From positions 124,001-188,000 of the forward strand of contig JBBAAK010000001.1 of NCBI GenBank assembly GCA_041658345.1: a DNA stretch of 64,000 nucleotides. Direction: 5' to 3'. This DNA is from JBAZYV01 sp041658345 (GTDB lineage Bacteria; Patescibacteriota; Gracilibacteria; UBA1369; 2-02-FULL-48-14). Below are positions 32,617-40,946 of the stretch, piece by piece. A program made the position numbers and the translations under genes. How positions within the stretch are numbered: position 1 is the first letter of the stretch; every line of letters begins with the position of its first letter. The notes under the pieces were generated by a model. It was given only the letters and a program-made list of their open reading frames with translations. It was not told where the DNA came from and searched no databases.

Positions 32617-33131
32617 CGTTTATGACTTAACAATATTTTCTCGTACTTCACGAATCTAAACAATATCTCTCCTTCTTGGATATTTTCTCCTTCTTCTACC
32701 TTGTTAAACCCGGCAGGTAGCTCTGGGAAGTAGGCGTCGCAATCAAAAATTCCATTTACTTCCGTGATGTAAAGTTCCGTACAGGCGCTGTGATTTATTG
32801 ATTCTGCATAAAGGCTTGCTCCGCCAATCACAAAAGCCTTTTCTAGAGGATTAGTTTTTTCTGCGAGCAAAAGTGCCTCATCCAGTGAATGGGCTAATAA
32901 AACGCCTTCTGGCAAAGTAATTTCACCACGGCTAATAACAATATTTAAGCGATCTTTAAATGGCCTCCATTTTTCCGGAATCGAGTCCCAAGTTTTTCGT
33001 CCCATAATCACAGTCCCCTTATTTGTAACGCTGGCAAAGTGCTTTAAATCTGCAGAAATATGCCAAGGTAAACGGTTGTCCTTACCGATTCCTCTTTTTT
33101 GATCCATAGCCGAAATAATCGCAAAATTCAT
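32613..33131 (-). CDS. folA: Dihydrofolate reductase
   Basis: 172 residues from the ATG at 33131. Reduces dihydrofolate to tetrahydrofolate with NADPH. Visible: A-M-D-Q-K-R-G-I-G-K-D-N-R-L-P-W (substrate side), the NADPH segments G-R-K-T-W-D-S-I-P and V-I-G-G-A-S-L-Y, and the C-terminal F-x-x-Y-E. The start at 33131 lies 1 bp after the thyA stop; a longer frame from 33197 would overlap thyA. It regenerates the folate oxidised by ThyA, so the pair is functionally matched. Confidence 0.95.
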   Translation of the reverse strand: MNFAIISAMDQKRGIGKDNRLPWHISADLKHFASVTNKGTVIMGRKTWDSIPEKWRPFKDRLNIVISRGEITLPEGVLLAHSLDEALLLAEKTNPLEKAFVIGGASLYAESINHSACTELYITEVNGIFDCDAYFPELPAGFNKVEEGENIQEGEILFRFVKYEKILLSHKR

Positions 33132-33132
33132 C

Positions 33133-33921
33133 TTAAACGGCGACTTTAAATTTAATAAATGGATCGTGTTCGTAGCCAACAACTTTAAAATCTTCAAACT
33201 TTAAATCCCAAAAAGGTTTCTTTGCTATTTCCAAAGTTGGCAGTTTTTTTGGCGTGCGTTGTAGTTGCTCCGTAATGCCTTCTATATGGTTCAAATAAAT
33301 GTGCGCATCACCCATAGTGTGAGTAAAAATCCCCGGAATTAAATTGCATTCGTTGGCCACCATAGTCATTAGCGTTGCGTAAGAGGCAATGTTAAAAGGC
33401 ACTCCGAGCGCAATATCTGCGCTACGTTGATAAAGTTGACAATCGAGCCTGCCGTTAACCACATAAAATTGAAAAAACATATGGCAAGGCGGAAGTGCCA
33501 TTTTATCGATTTCTCCGACATTCCAAGCATTTACAATAATTCTACGAGAATTCGGGTTGGTTTTGATCATTTCTATTACCTCTTTGATTTGATCAATATG
33601 GCGACCATCTTTTGCCTCCCAATCACGCCATTGTTTGCCGTAAATAGGGCCAAGCTCGCCATTTGCATCCGCCCAGGCATCCCAAATTGGGGTGTGAGTG
33701 GTTAAATCGTCATTTATGTTCGTGGACCCACGTAAGAACCAAATCAATTCCCATAAAACCGCATCAAAAAGCACTTTTTTGGTAGTAAGAAGTGGAAATC
33801 CTTGGCGCAAGTCATATTTCCTTTGCACACCGAAAATCGAAAGCGTGCCCGTACCTGTACGATCTTCCTTTTTCTCGCCTTTATCGAGAATTTCCTGAAC
33901 TAAGCTTAAATATTGTTGCAC
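33133..33921 (-). CDS. thyA: Thymidylate synthase
   Basis: 262 residues from a GTG at 33921. Converts dUMP to dTMP with methylene-tetrahydrofolate. The catalytic Cys is in L-P-P-C-H-M-F; the dUMP site Q-L-Y-Q-R-S-A-D and the R-R-I-I-V-N-A-W-N segment are intact. The GTG start gives the usual N-terminus (Q-Q-Y-L-S-L-V) and lies exactly where transcription should begin from the promoter 33928-33955; the in-frame TTG at 33936 overlaps that promoter. First gene of thyA-folA-type IV restriction. Confidence 0.95.
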   Translation of the reverse strand: MQQYLSLVQEILDKGEKKEDRTGTGTLSIFGVQRKYDLRQGFPLLTTKKVLFDAVLWELIWFLRGSTNINDDLTTHTPIWDAWADANGELGPIYGKQWRDWEAKDGRHIDQIKEVIEMIKTNPNSRRIIVNAWNVGEIDKMALPPCHMFFQFYVVNGRLDCQLYQRSADIALGVPFNIASYATLMTMVANECNLIPGIFTHTMGDAHIYLNHIEGITEQLQRTPKKLPTLEIAKKPFWDLKFEDFKVVGYEHDPFIKFKVAV

Positions 33922-33927
33922 GAATGC

Positions 33928-33955
33928 AGTATACAAGGCTCTAAGTAGCGTGCAA
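33928..33955 (-). promoter_or_regulatory. Promoter of thyA, leaderless type
   Basis: Minus strand TTGCAC (33955-33950), 16-bp spacer, TATACT (33933-33928). The GTG start codon at 33921 lies 6 nt beyond the -10. Confidence 0.6.
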
Positions 33956-33964
33956 TGGAATGAT

Positions 33965-34249
33965 TTATTGTTGTGTATTGCCTTCTCTCGCTATGCTCAC
34001 CAACAGATTCCCATTTTGATTACTACGATCCGGATTTAACGTGGCTGGTGCTGTTGTTGTACTAGCTTGAGTTGTAGGTAGTGATTGATCGGTGCTATAA
34101 ACTAATGTGCCAACTGCTAATGTAAAAAAAGCCATTGCCGATAACAGTGCAACTCTCGCATTCGCGTCCGCGCTTTTAGCCGATTGGAATTCTGTATTTT
34201 CATATATAACTCCTACAGTCGCCCCTTCTCCTAAAGTATCTGCTGTCAT
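33965..34249 (-). CDS. Small single-pass membrane protein, unknown
   Basis: 94 residues. A charged N-terminal segment, one membrane helix near 35-55 (V-A-L-L-S-A-M-A-F-F-T-L-A-V-G) and a Thr/Ala/Asn-rich outer tail. No family recognised. Lies upstream of thyA with 43 bp between its stop and the thyA start, and the thyA promoter is in that gap. Confidence 0.6.
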   Translation of the reverse strand: MTADTLGEGATVGVIYENTEFQSAKSADANARVALLSAMAFFTLAVGTLVYSTDQSLPTTQASTTTAPATLNPDRSNQNGNLLVSIAREGNTQQ

Positions 34250-34327
34250 AAATTTTATTATAACTTCGGAAGTTAACTACTTTTTGACGCCCCTGTCAAT
34301 CGCCGAACCTGTAAAGATGAGATTCGG

Positions 34328-35965
34328 TTAATTGTAAATTTTTTCCAAATAACATTTGGCGCAGGCTATTTTGTAGCCTTTTTCTTTTGGATAGACTGTC
34401 TTCACCACTACTCCACAAAGTTCACATACCGTATTTATAAGTTTTTTGGGAGGCTGTAGTGAAAGAAGTTTTTTGTACCTTTGATGTGGTGTATTTCTTG
34501 GAATCGGCAAATTAAAAGTTTTGTAGAATTCAAGTTCCTGTGGAATGATTTTGTAATGTTTCCCCGTTTCTTCGCATATTAAGATGTTTTCACAAATGGA
34601 TTCTTCTACATCTTTTACATAATTCGGAATTATATATTCCCTACCAAAATGCACGGCTTCCTTTCCTTCTTCGTTCCAAAGATACCCTTGCTTTATGGCC
34701 TCTTCTTTTGTTAAAGGATTATACTCATAAGCAACTGTTGTGTTATATGGGAATGGAGTTAATTTCGCAGGAAATGGTAATCCCCATTCGCCAGTTTTTA
34801 GCATGTGTTCTTTGATACGTTTTAGCATTTCTTGATATCCATCTTTTGAATATTTTTTATTTAAAATGCAATTTTCTTCCGACTTCATGCCCACACAGCC
34901 AAAACATTCTTTTAATTTAAAACACTGGTCCAAATATGCGGAATTTGCACAAGTAACTGTGAGCGTACAAAACTTTGAATTATAAACTTCGTAGGAAGTG
35001 TCCACTTCCAAACAAAGTTCAGATTTTTCATTTGCAAGATTGTCGTAGCAGTTTTTTAGTTTTGTACAATCCTGGATATTCATACAGTCCTCACAATTAA
35101 CAACGTAAAATCCATTATAAATATTTTTAGAATCGTTTATAAAATCACCCAATGAATTCTCTGAATTTGTTATTCGTAAATTTTTGAAATATAAAGTTTT
35201 TTTAAGTGTTTCCAGTTTTTGTTCCTGTTCTTTTTTATTGCCACCAAGATTCCTTAAAAATTCTTCCTTAAAACTCATATAATCTTCCTTAGAATATTGT
35301 TTATTTAAAATACAATAATTTTGATTTCGTAATTGCGCGCAAAGTATGCAATTATTGCAACTTTTACAGTCATATAAAAAGTATGAATCATTACAACTTT
35401 CCGAAGACTGTGAATAATGAAGATTGTAAGATTTTTGGCAGTCCATACATTGAGAACAATATTGACTGTCTTTTACGTTCATACAATCAATGCAGGAAAG
35501 CGAATTAAAAACACGAATACAGTAATAAAGTTTTTCGCTATTGTATGAAGAAAATGTTAAATAACAATCCTTAACTTCTGCAGAATTATTCGTAAATTCA
35601 CTATTCTCACAATTTACAAATAATCTTGCCCATCTTGGAACGTCTTTTTGCAAAGTTGCGAATTGGTCAAAAAAAGTTTTACTAAAATCAAAATCTCTTC
35701 CATAAATGCCGGCATCAAAACTGTCCGCCCACCACTCATCTTGATCTATGACTTTAAATTTGCTCGCGGGTGGAATTGTTGAAATAATTGTTTTCCCGGT
35801 GCAAGCACTCGTATTATAAAATATATTTCTCTCGTTTCTAAAAATCAATTTACGTTTATGCCTGCATTCCGGGCAGATATTTGGCAAAATGGCATCAAAT
35901 TTATTATAAATTTCTATTTCGTTTTGCGTCTGCTCAAATTGTGAAGCACATTGGGTACATTGCAT
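34328..35965 (-). CDS. Large Cys-rich zinc-ribbon protein
   Basis: 545 residues with more than 40 Cys. The N-terminus has a C-x-x-C ... C-P-E-C zinc ribbon and R-K-L-I-F-R-N-E-R; the middle (about 110-230 and 285-370) consists of irregular repeats with C-x-x-C and N-C/S-x-x-C at 10-20 residue spacing; the C-terminus carries a second ribbon C-E-L-C ... C-A-K-C. The unit C-x2-C ... N-Y/N-C-I-L-N-K-x-Y-S-K-x-x-Y occurs twice (near 215 and 365), an internal duplication. Proteins of this build are common and uncharacterised in Patescibacteria. The repeats may form a metal-stabilised solenoid (inference). Confidence 0.75.
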   Translation of the reverse strand: MQCTQCASQFEQTQNEIEIYNKFDAILPNICPECRHKRKLIFRNERNIFYNTSACTGKTIISTIPPASKFKVIDQDEWWADSFDAGIYGRDFDFSKTFFDQFATLQKDVPRWARLFVNCENSEFTNNSAEVKDCYLTFSSYNSEKLYYCIRVFNSLSCIDCMNVKDSQYCSQCMDCQKSYNLHYSQSSESCNDSYFLYDCKSCNNCILCAQLRNQNYCILNKQYSKEDYMSFKEEFLRNLGGNKKEQEQKLETLKKTLYFKNLRITNSENSLGDFINDSKNIYNGFYVVNCEDCMNIQDCTKLKNCYDNLANEKSELCLEVDTSYEVYNSKFCTLTVTCANSAYLDQCFKLKECFGCVGMKSEENCILNKKYSKDGYQEMLKRIKEHMLKTGEWGLPFPAKLTPFPYNTTVAYEYNPLTKEEAIKQGYLWNEEGKEAVHFGREYIIPNYVKDVEESICENILICEETGKHYKIIPQELEFYKTFNLPIPRNTPHQRYKKLLSLQPPKKLINTVCELCGVVVKTVYPKEKGYKIACAKCYLEKIYN

Positions 35966-36061
35966 ATCTTAATAGTAAATTAGATTCCTTTATTGTAAAC
36001 ACTTCTACGTATAAGAACTGACTTTTGGCCTTTACTAATCTTATTTTTTAATATAAAAAAG

Positions 36062-36079
36062 TGTAGATGATTATCTACA
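36062..36079. promoter_or_regulatory. Operator-like palindrome before TrmB-family gene
   Basis: TGTAGAT (36062-36068) and ATCTACA (36073-36079), a perfect 7-bp inverted repeat with a 4-bp centre, 13 bp before the ATG at 36093 and downstream of a TATAAA. This is the place for self-repression by the adjacent regulator. Confidence 0.5.
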
Positions 36080-36092
36080 TCAAATTACAATT

Positions 36093-36851
36093 ATGATAAC
36101 AAACGATTTAGAAAAGTTAGGATTTTCGCCCGAAGAAGTGAATTCGTACATTGCCTTGCTTGAACTTGGAGGAGGATTTGTAAGTAATGTTGCAAAAAGA
36201 GCCGGCGCGCATAGGGTGACCACTTACAACACCCTTGAAAATTTGCGAAAAAAAGGTTTTGCAAAAGTCTCTAAAAAGAAAGGTGTGCGTTTTTATTACC
36301 CGATAAATCCACAAGTGATTTTGAATCAAATTGAAGATTCTTACAAAACAGCAAAAAATATAGTTCCCGAATTGATTGAATTACAAAGTGCCCATCAATT
36401 TAGGCCAAAAATCCAATTCTTTGAAGGTGTGGATGAAGTTTCCGAAATATTGATGGATTTGTTAAATACAGATGGCGAAGTTTTAGGATTTATAAACTAT
36501 GAGCTTGGGGCGGAAGTTTTTGAGAAACATTTAAATAAATATTATTCCAAAGCACTCAAAGTTAAGAAAAAATTTAGGCTACTTTGCCCAAATGATGAAT
36601 TTAATACTGAGTATATAAAAAAACATTTACAGAAGAGAATTGATGCCGGAATTTTAGAGATCTTTGCTGTGAATCCAAAAACTTTCCCTGTAAAAAATGC
36701 CGAATATATTTATGGAGATAAAGTCGCCACGATTTCGCTCGATAAAAATGAAATGATTGGCGTTATTATAGAAAGTGCAAATAATGCCGAAACAAACAGA
36801 TCCATTTTTAATCTTGCGTGGCTTGGAGCTACAAGCTTTGTGGCAAAGTAA
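36093..36851 (+). CDS. TrmB-family transcriptional regulator (1)
   Basis: 252 residues. N-terminal winged helix (L-E-K-L-G-F-S-P-E-E-V-N-S-Y-I-A-L-L-E-L-G, recognition helix around R-V-T-T-Y-N-T-L-E-N-L) followed by a PLDc_2-like effector domain (F-F-E-G-V-D-E-V ... I-G-V-I-I-E-S). TrmB proteins in archaea sense sugars; bacterial members are poorly known. One of four paralogues in the window. A palindromic operator lies just upstream. Its 3' end overlaps the convergent isoprenoid-synthase-like gene by 23 bp. Confidence 0.85.
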   Translation: MITNDLEKLGFSPEEVNSYIALLELGGGFVSNVAKRAGAHRVTTYNTLENLRKKGFAKVSKKKGVRFYYPINPQVILNQIEDSYKTAKNIVPELIELQSAHQFRPKIQFFEGVDEVSEILMDLLNTDGEVLGFINYELGAEVFEKHLNKYYSKALKVKKKFRLLCPNDEFNTEYIKKHLQKRIDAGILEIFAVNPKTFPVKNAEYIYGDKVATISLDKNEMIGVIIESANNAETNRSIFNLAWLGATSFVAK

Positions 36852-37719
36852 GTTCCTTCGCTTGATCAAGCCAAGTGTGGCAAAATTCTCCAAACAAATG
36901 CAATCTCTCATCCAATCTTCTATCCCAAATAGGTCGGTTTAATCTAGCTTTCAAAAGAAGATTATCTGCTACTTCAAAAACCCTTTGTGCCCGTTGATAT
37001 TCTCTCCCCCTATATTCTAGGCCTAAAGCAAGGTTATCTGGATCCACCCGTGTAAGCCTGTCGTCCTCTACATATATCCCCGTAACATGGTGTATGTCTT
37101 CTTTTGGAATATTTACAAATCCTTTTTGAATGTCGTCTCTAAAGTCGGACAAGTTGTCAGCCAGCTTTACTGCTAGACCATACATTTTTGCAAGAGGTAT
37201 AAACTCATAAGGATCTCTTGGTGGATCTAAAATGAAAAGCATTTGGGAAGCAACCAAACTGCCAATGTCTGATGTAATCCCATCCAATGTCTCCCTATCC
37301 AAAACTTGCCATCTTCTTCTCAAATTTCTTTGCTCTGCATCCCAATAATTAAGTACTTCAAGATAAGTGTGCCTTCCTATCGCATTGTCTGTGAAATTGG
37401 GGAAGGCGGAATGGGTCAATTCATTTAATGTGTGACCTAAATCAACAACTGCCTGTTCGTCTGGTTCCGAGGTCTCAATTGTTGCACCAAAAAAACTCTG
37501 TCTGAATATTTCTTGGATACGCTTTAAATGGGATAAAGGATCAGTTTTTGAATCAAGAACGTCATCGACCATTGCGATGCCATGGTTTACTAAATCTAAA
37601 GCTCTGCGCCTTTTGCCTTCAAGAAGAGCCTGTATTTTACAGTAAATCTGTGTTCTCCCATATCTATCCATTTCAGTACTCCTTTCGTGTGTTAGCCCTG
37701 CCTCTAGCTGATTTCCCAT
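36829..37719 (-). CDS. Class I isoprenoid-synthase-like protein
   Basis: 296 residues, helical. Two Asp motifs lie where squalene/phytoene synthases and trans-prenyl diphosphate synthases bind Mg-diphosphate: D-D-V-L-D at 52-56, and D-N-L-S-D-F-R-D-D at 188-196 followed by G-F-V-N-I-P-K-E-D-I, which matches the phytoene/squalene synthase pattern well. Overall similarity is low and the N-terminus is unusual, so substrate and product cannot be named; no other isoprenoid gene is in the window. 103 bp separate its start from the YbaK gene downstream on the same side. Confidence 0.55.
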   Translation of the reverse strand: MGNQLEAGLTHERSTEMDRYGRTQIYCKIQALLEGKRRRALDLVNHGIAMVDDVLDSKTDPLSHLKRIQEIFRQSFFGATIETSEPDEQAVVDLGHTLNELTHSAFPNFTDNAIGRHTYLEVLNYWDAEQRNLRRRWQVLDRETLDGITSDIGSLVASQMLFILDPPRDPYEFIPLAKMYGLAVKLADNLSDFRDDIQKGFVNIPKEDIHHVTGIYVEDDRLTRVDPDNLALGLEYRGREYQRAQRVFEVADNLLLKARLNRPIWDRRLDERLHLFGEFCHTWLDQAKELTLPQSL

Positions 37720-37834
37720 TTTATGCTTTTAATTTATTAGGAGGGGCATGGTACAGCGTTTTGCGGAATAATTCACGGGTTTTTGCCAAAAAGGCGTGAA
37801 TATTGAAGAAAAGTCGGGCAAATTCACGGGTTTT

Positions 37835-38332
37835 TTATTGATTGAAGTCGGTAACTTCTTCGACTTTGTTTGAAAGCGAAGTAAAAACTTTTTTAAGGTC
37901 GCTTCCTTTAGCTTGGACTGTTTTTGTTGGGAGCACTGGGCTAAAAAGTAACCATTCTTCGTTAAATATTTTTGGATCCACAAAGATATTGAATTTGGTG
38001 TCGAAGCCAAATGGATAAGCACAGCCTGGTTTTGCGCCAAAATGCTCTAAAAGTTCTTCCGGCAAAGCGAGTCTTACTTTTTTTGCATTAAGTTTTTCTT
38101 TTATTTTTTCGATATTCACGCGATTGCCTTGCAAAGTTACATATACAAAAAATTCGTCGTCTGCTTTTAGTACCATGCATTTCATTTCGCGACCAAAAAA
38201 TCCAGTTTCTTTTTGAACAGCCTCTAAATCTTCATAAGTAAGTGCTTCGCGATGCGAAAAAAGTTTACATTCTGCTTGATTTTGATCAAGAATGGAGAGG
38301 AGGTTTTGGTAAAGAATTTCTTGGGATGGCAT
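37835..38332 (-). CDS. YbaK/ProX-type aminoacyl-tRNA deacylase
   Basis: 165 residues. Pattern of the YbaK/INS domain: K-C-M-V-L-K (the lysine that contacts the tRNA end), R-V-N-I-E-K-I, a helix E-L-L-E-H-F, then G-A-K-P-G-C-A-Y-P-F-G-F and a C-terminal N-E-E-W strand. These proteins hydrolyse mischarged Pro- or Cys-tRNA. Stand-alone, as usual. Substrate specificity cannot be told. Confidence 0.85.
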   Translation of the reverse strand: MPSQEILYQNLLSILDQNQAECKLFSHREALTYEDLEAVQKETGFFGREMKCMVLKADDEFFVYVTLQGNRVNIEKIKEKLNAKKVRLALPEELLEHFGAKPGCAYPFGFDTKFNIFVDPKIFNEEWLLFSPVLPTKTVQAKGSDLKKVFTSLSNKVEEVTDFNQ

Positions 38333-38381
38333 AGTAGGTACGATAAATCTATTTTGAGTATATCGTACCCTTGTATCAGGT

Positions 38382-38765
38382 TCAAGGACGAAATGTGGCC
38401 TCTATTATTTTCTGCGTTTTTTCTCTCTCCGTATCCAGTTCCGGCTGATAAAAAATACATTCGTATGCCACGTCATTTTCGTCGAGTGGCTCAAAAAGAA
38501 CCATTGGCCGTTTGCCAGGAAGATAAAATTTATCATGTTTTTTATACACTCGTCTTTCTAAAAGATCCGGTATCCTCACTGCTAATCTGCCTCTTATTAT
38601 CTGCACTATTTCTTCTAAATCTGTGGAAACTTCTATTATTCCCCCAGGTTGCATTACCCCAACTGTGCCTTTCATCCCACATGGAGCTGTATAATTTAGG
38701 CTACGCCCATGAGTATGATACTCATTAGATTCTATTAGAGGTGTTTGTGCTACTGGTTCCGGCAT
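38382..38765 (-). CDS. PpnP-like cupin (pyrimidine/purine nucleoside phosphorylase)
   Basis: 127 residues. The cupin matches E. coli PpnP (94 residues) in S-N-E-Y, G-T-V-G-V-M-x-P-G, E-x-x-x-I-I-R-G-x-L-x-V, and the F-Y-L-P-G-K-R segment. PpnP phosphorolyses several nucleosides, which would suit salvage in an organism with few biosynthetic routes. It has a longer N-terminus than PpnP. The fold is clear; the reaction is by homology only. Confidence 0.7.
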   Translation of the reverse strand: MPEPVAQTPLIESNEYHTHGRSLNYTAPCGMKGTVGVMQPGGIIEVSTDLEEIVQIIRGRLAVRIPDLLERRVYKKHDKFYLPGKRPMVLFEPLDENDVAYECIFYQPELDTEREKTQKIIEATFRP

Positions 38766-38911
38766 ATCGTTTGGGATTAAAAATTTAGTAAGAAGGCATT
38801 GTACAACAAATAAACATTTTTCTGTCCATGTAGTTAAGTCATCTTGATATAAGATTTTACTTTTCTTCCTGTAAATGTTAGTATTTTATGTGTTGTTTAA
38901 CTAAGTCAACT

Positions 38912-39667
38912 ATGGATGCAATAATTTTAAAAAAGCTTGGGATGTCTAAAAAAGAAATCGCATTATATTTGAAATTACTTGAATATGGCGAATCTGGAGT
39001 GAGTAATCTCTCTCGCAGTTTAGGCGAAAATCGCACATCCACTTATAGTCTTTTGACCTCAATGAAGGAAAAAGGGATTGTCTCATTTTATGTTAAAAAT
39101 AACTTGAAAATTTTCGTACCAAGCGACCCCACTATTTTGATCAACCATTTTATGGATGGTGCAAATAGTTTAAAAAGGCTTTTGCCAGAGCTACTTGCTA
39201 TACACAATAAATATGGGAAAACCAAACCGAAAATAACATTTTATGAAGGTGTTGATGGCATAAAACAGATTGGTGAATTACTACTTGAAGTGCCTGGATC
39301 AACCCGCTTGAGTTTTATGGGTATAGATAAAAATATTCATCCAGAAATTAAAAAATATTATGAGGAAGATTTTATTAACCGTAGAATTGAGGCGAAAATC
39401 AAATATAGAGGCATCGTTACGGGAAAGTTGCCCATTGGAAACAAATATGAATCTACGGAAGAGGGACAGCTTAGAATATTGAAGTATATTGACCCTAAAA
39501 AATTCCCAATGAGCATACATATTGATATATTCCCAAATAATAAAGTGGCCCTTTATTCATATCACAAGGATGATCTTATGGGCGTAGTGATTGAGCATGA
39601 ACATTTTTACAACACGATGAAAACTGTGTTTGAACTTGCATGGGCAGGAGTGGAGGTTTTGAGGTAG
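38912..39667 (+). CDS. TrmB-family transcriptional regulator (2)
   Basis: 251 residues from the ATG at 38912, which aligns with the starts of the three paralogues (M-x4-L-x-x-L-G-M-S-K); an in-frame start at 38888 adds 8 residues. Winged helix with recognition helix near R-T-S-T-Y-S-L-L, then the effector domain F-Y-E-G-V-D-G-I-K-Q-I and D-L-M-G-V-V-I-E. 161 bp follow before the phosphotransferase gene; this gap has small inverted repeats but nothing convincing. Targets unknown. Confidence 0.85.
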   Translation: MDAIILKKLGMSKKEIALYLKLLEYGESGVSNLSRSLGENRTSTYSLLTSMKEKGIVSFYVKNNLKIFVPSDPTILINHFMDGANSLKRLLPELLAIHNKYGKTKPKITFYEGVDGIKQIGELLLEVPGSTRLSFMGIDKNIHPEIKKYYEEDFINRRIEAKIKYRGIVTGKLPIGNKYESTEEGQLRILKYIDPKKFPMSIHIDIFPNNKVALYSYHKDDLMGVVIEHEHFYNTMKTVFELAWAGVEVLR

Positions 39668-39828
39668 ATAACTTAACAATAGCCTACTTATTTTGGTTGT
39701 TGCATAAAGTGCTACTGAAATTCCCATGAGCTTACGCTCGGAAGTTCGCGCTAGTTCCTCAGTGATTTTAGATGGTATCTTATATCGAACAATAATAGAC
39801 TGGGGTGGAACGGCTTAAAAGTAAAATA

Positions 39829-40797
39829 ATGTCTAAAACATACGACCATAAAAAATCGATCGACGAACGTATTGTCAGTGCCGTTGAACAAGTGTTGGGA
39901 GTGAATGTGCGAGATAGTAAAAAAATGACGAATGGCGAAATTAATCACGTCTATAAAATTATCACAAGTAAAAATACAATCATTGCCCGTGTGTTCCGTT
40001 ATGCCGCTCATCCTGCCGACGGGATGTTGCAGTGGATAGAAAAACAGCTGATTAAATATAAAATTCCCCACGCTAAGCTTCTGTATTACTCCCGTGACAG
40101 CCAACACTTTCCAAACGGTTTTATGATATCTGAATTTGTGGACGGATTAAACGGTTCTCAGGATTATGAATTAGGAATCCATACACTCGCTCAATCTTAT
40201 GAGCAATCTGGAAAGATCCTAAGAAAAATTCACAAAATCAAAGCAAAGCGTTATGGCAAAATAAATCATGGCAAAGGAGAATGTGCGGATTATCTGGAAA
40301 TGGAACTCAAACAAGTCAAAGAAAAATTAACTGATTTAATAAAACATAAAGCATTACCGGTAGATACTACCGTTCGCACAAATCAGACCATCAAAGCTAG
40401 TTTGGAGCCTTATATAAATACATTTTGCCCCACCTTAATCCATGGAGATGCAAGTCGTGAAAACTCAATTTGGGCTAAAGGCAAAAACTTTATTCTAGTA
40501 GATTGGGATAATGCCTCTTTTAGCATTTGGTTGCGTGATTTTATAGAATATAGCTGGTGGTGGCTACATCTGCCGGAATGGAAAAGTGAAGCAAAAAGGA
40601 AAACAGCTCGCAAAGCGTTTTTTGATGGCTATGGCAAGGTGGAGTATACGCCTAAAGAAATTGATAATATTCAACACGGTTTACTCCTTATTAAATCTGT
40701 TGAAAAATTGCACTACTATTTTTTTGACAGAAAAGATATTAAAAATTTTAATTTAGTAAAAAAAATATTTTTTCAAATTTTAGATAAGTCTTTGTAA
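39829..40797 (+). CDS. Aminoglycoside/choline phosphotransferase-like kinase (APH family)
   Basis: 322 residues from the ATG at 39829. Protein-kinase-like fold: N-terminal N-G-E-I-N-H-V-Y-K-I nucleotide loop, then the catalytic loop H-G-D-A-S-R-E-N-S and the metal site V-D-W-D-N-A. Family members phosphorylate aminoglycosides, choline, homoserine or other small molecules. Nothing here points to drug resistance; a metabolic or choline-type role is equally possible. Its stop overlaps the T-run (on the other strand) of the tRNA-Gly terminator hairpin. Confidence 0.8.
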   Translation: MSKTYDHKKSIDERIVSAVEQVLGVNVRDSKKMTNGEINHVYKIITSKNTIIARVFRYAAHPADGMLQWIEKQLIKYKIPHAKLLYYSRDSQHFPNGFMISEFVDGLNGSQDYELGIHTLAQSYEQSGKILRKIHKIKAKRYGKINHGKGECADYLEMELKQVKEKLTDLIKHKALPVDTTVRTNQTIKASLEPYINTFCPTLIHGDASRENSIWAKGKNFILVDWDNASFSIWLRDFIEYSWWWLHLPEWKSEAKRKTARKAFFDGYGKVEYTPKEIDNIQHGLLLIKSVEKLHYYFFDRKDIKNFNLVKKIFFQILDKSL

Positions 40798-40804
40798 AAA
40801 CCCT

Positions 40805-40834
40805 CTCGAATCTAGGATTTCATCCTGATTCGAG
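40805..40834 (-). terminator. Terminator hairpin originally of tRNA-Gly
   Basis: CTCGAATC-T-AGGAT-TTC-ATCCT-GATTCGAG forms an 8+5 bp stem with one bulge. On the minus strand it is followed by AGGG and a T-run reaching into the APH stop. It would have lain directly after tRNA-Gly before the 667-bp insertion; it may also stop APH transcription on the plus strand. Confidence 0.55.
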
Positions 40835-40841
40835 TTTGGAG
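40814..40841. repeat. 28-bp direct repeat, left copy
   Basis: Identical to 41481-41508. Includes the AGGAT/ATCCT hairpin tip and right arm of the tRNA-Gly terminator. Confidence 0.85.
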
Positions 40842-40946
40842 GTGGTTTTGTATGAAGTAAGTATCCACCGGCGTAGCCAGTGGCATGTGAATTATCCATC
40901 AATACTCGGTAATTCTTGACTCATATGCAAACCCGCTGTAAATATT

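Noticed and set aside
39690..39760. Structured leader RNA between TrmB regulator 2 and the phosphotransferase.
   Set aside because: Only 4-bp complementary pieces were found (GAGC/GCTC, GGAA/TTCC), too weak to support a riboswitch or T-box.
39829..40797. Antibiotic-resistance aminoglycoside phosphotransferase.
   Set aside because: Only general APH/choline-kinase motifs are visible; there is no mobile context at this gene and no specific resistance signature.
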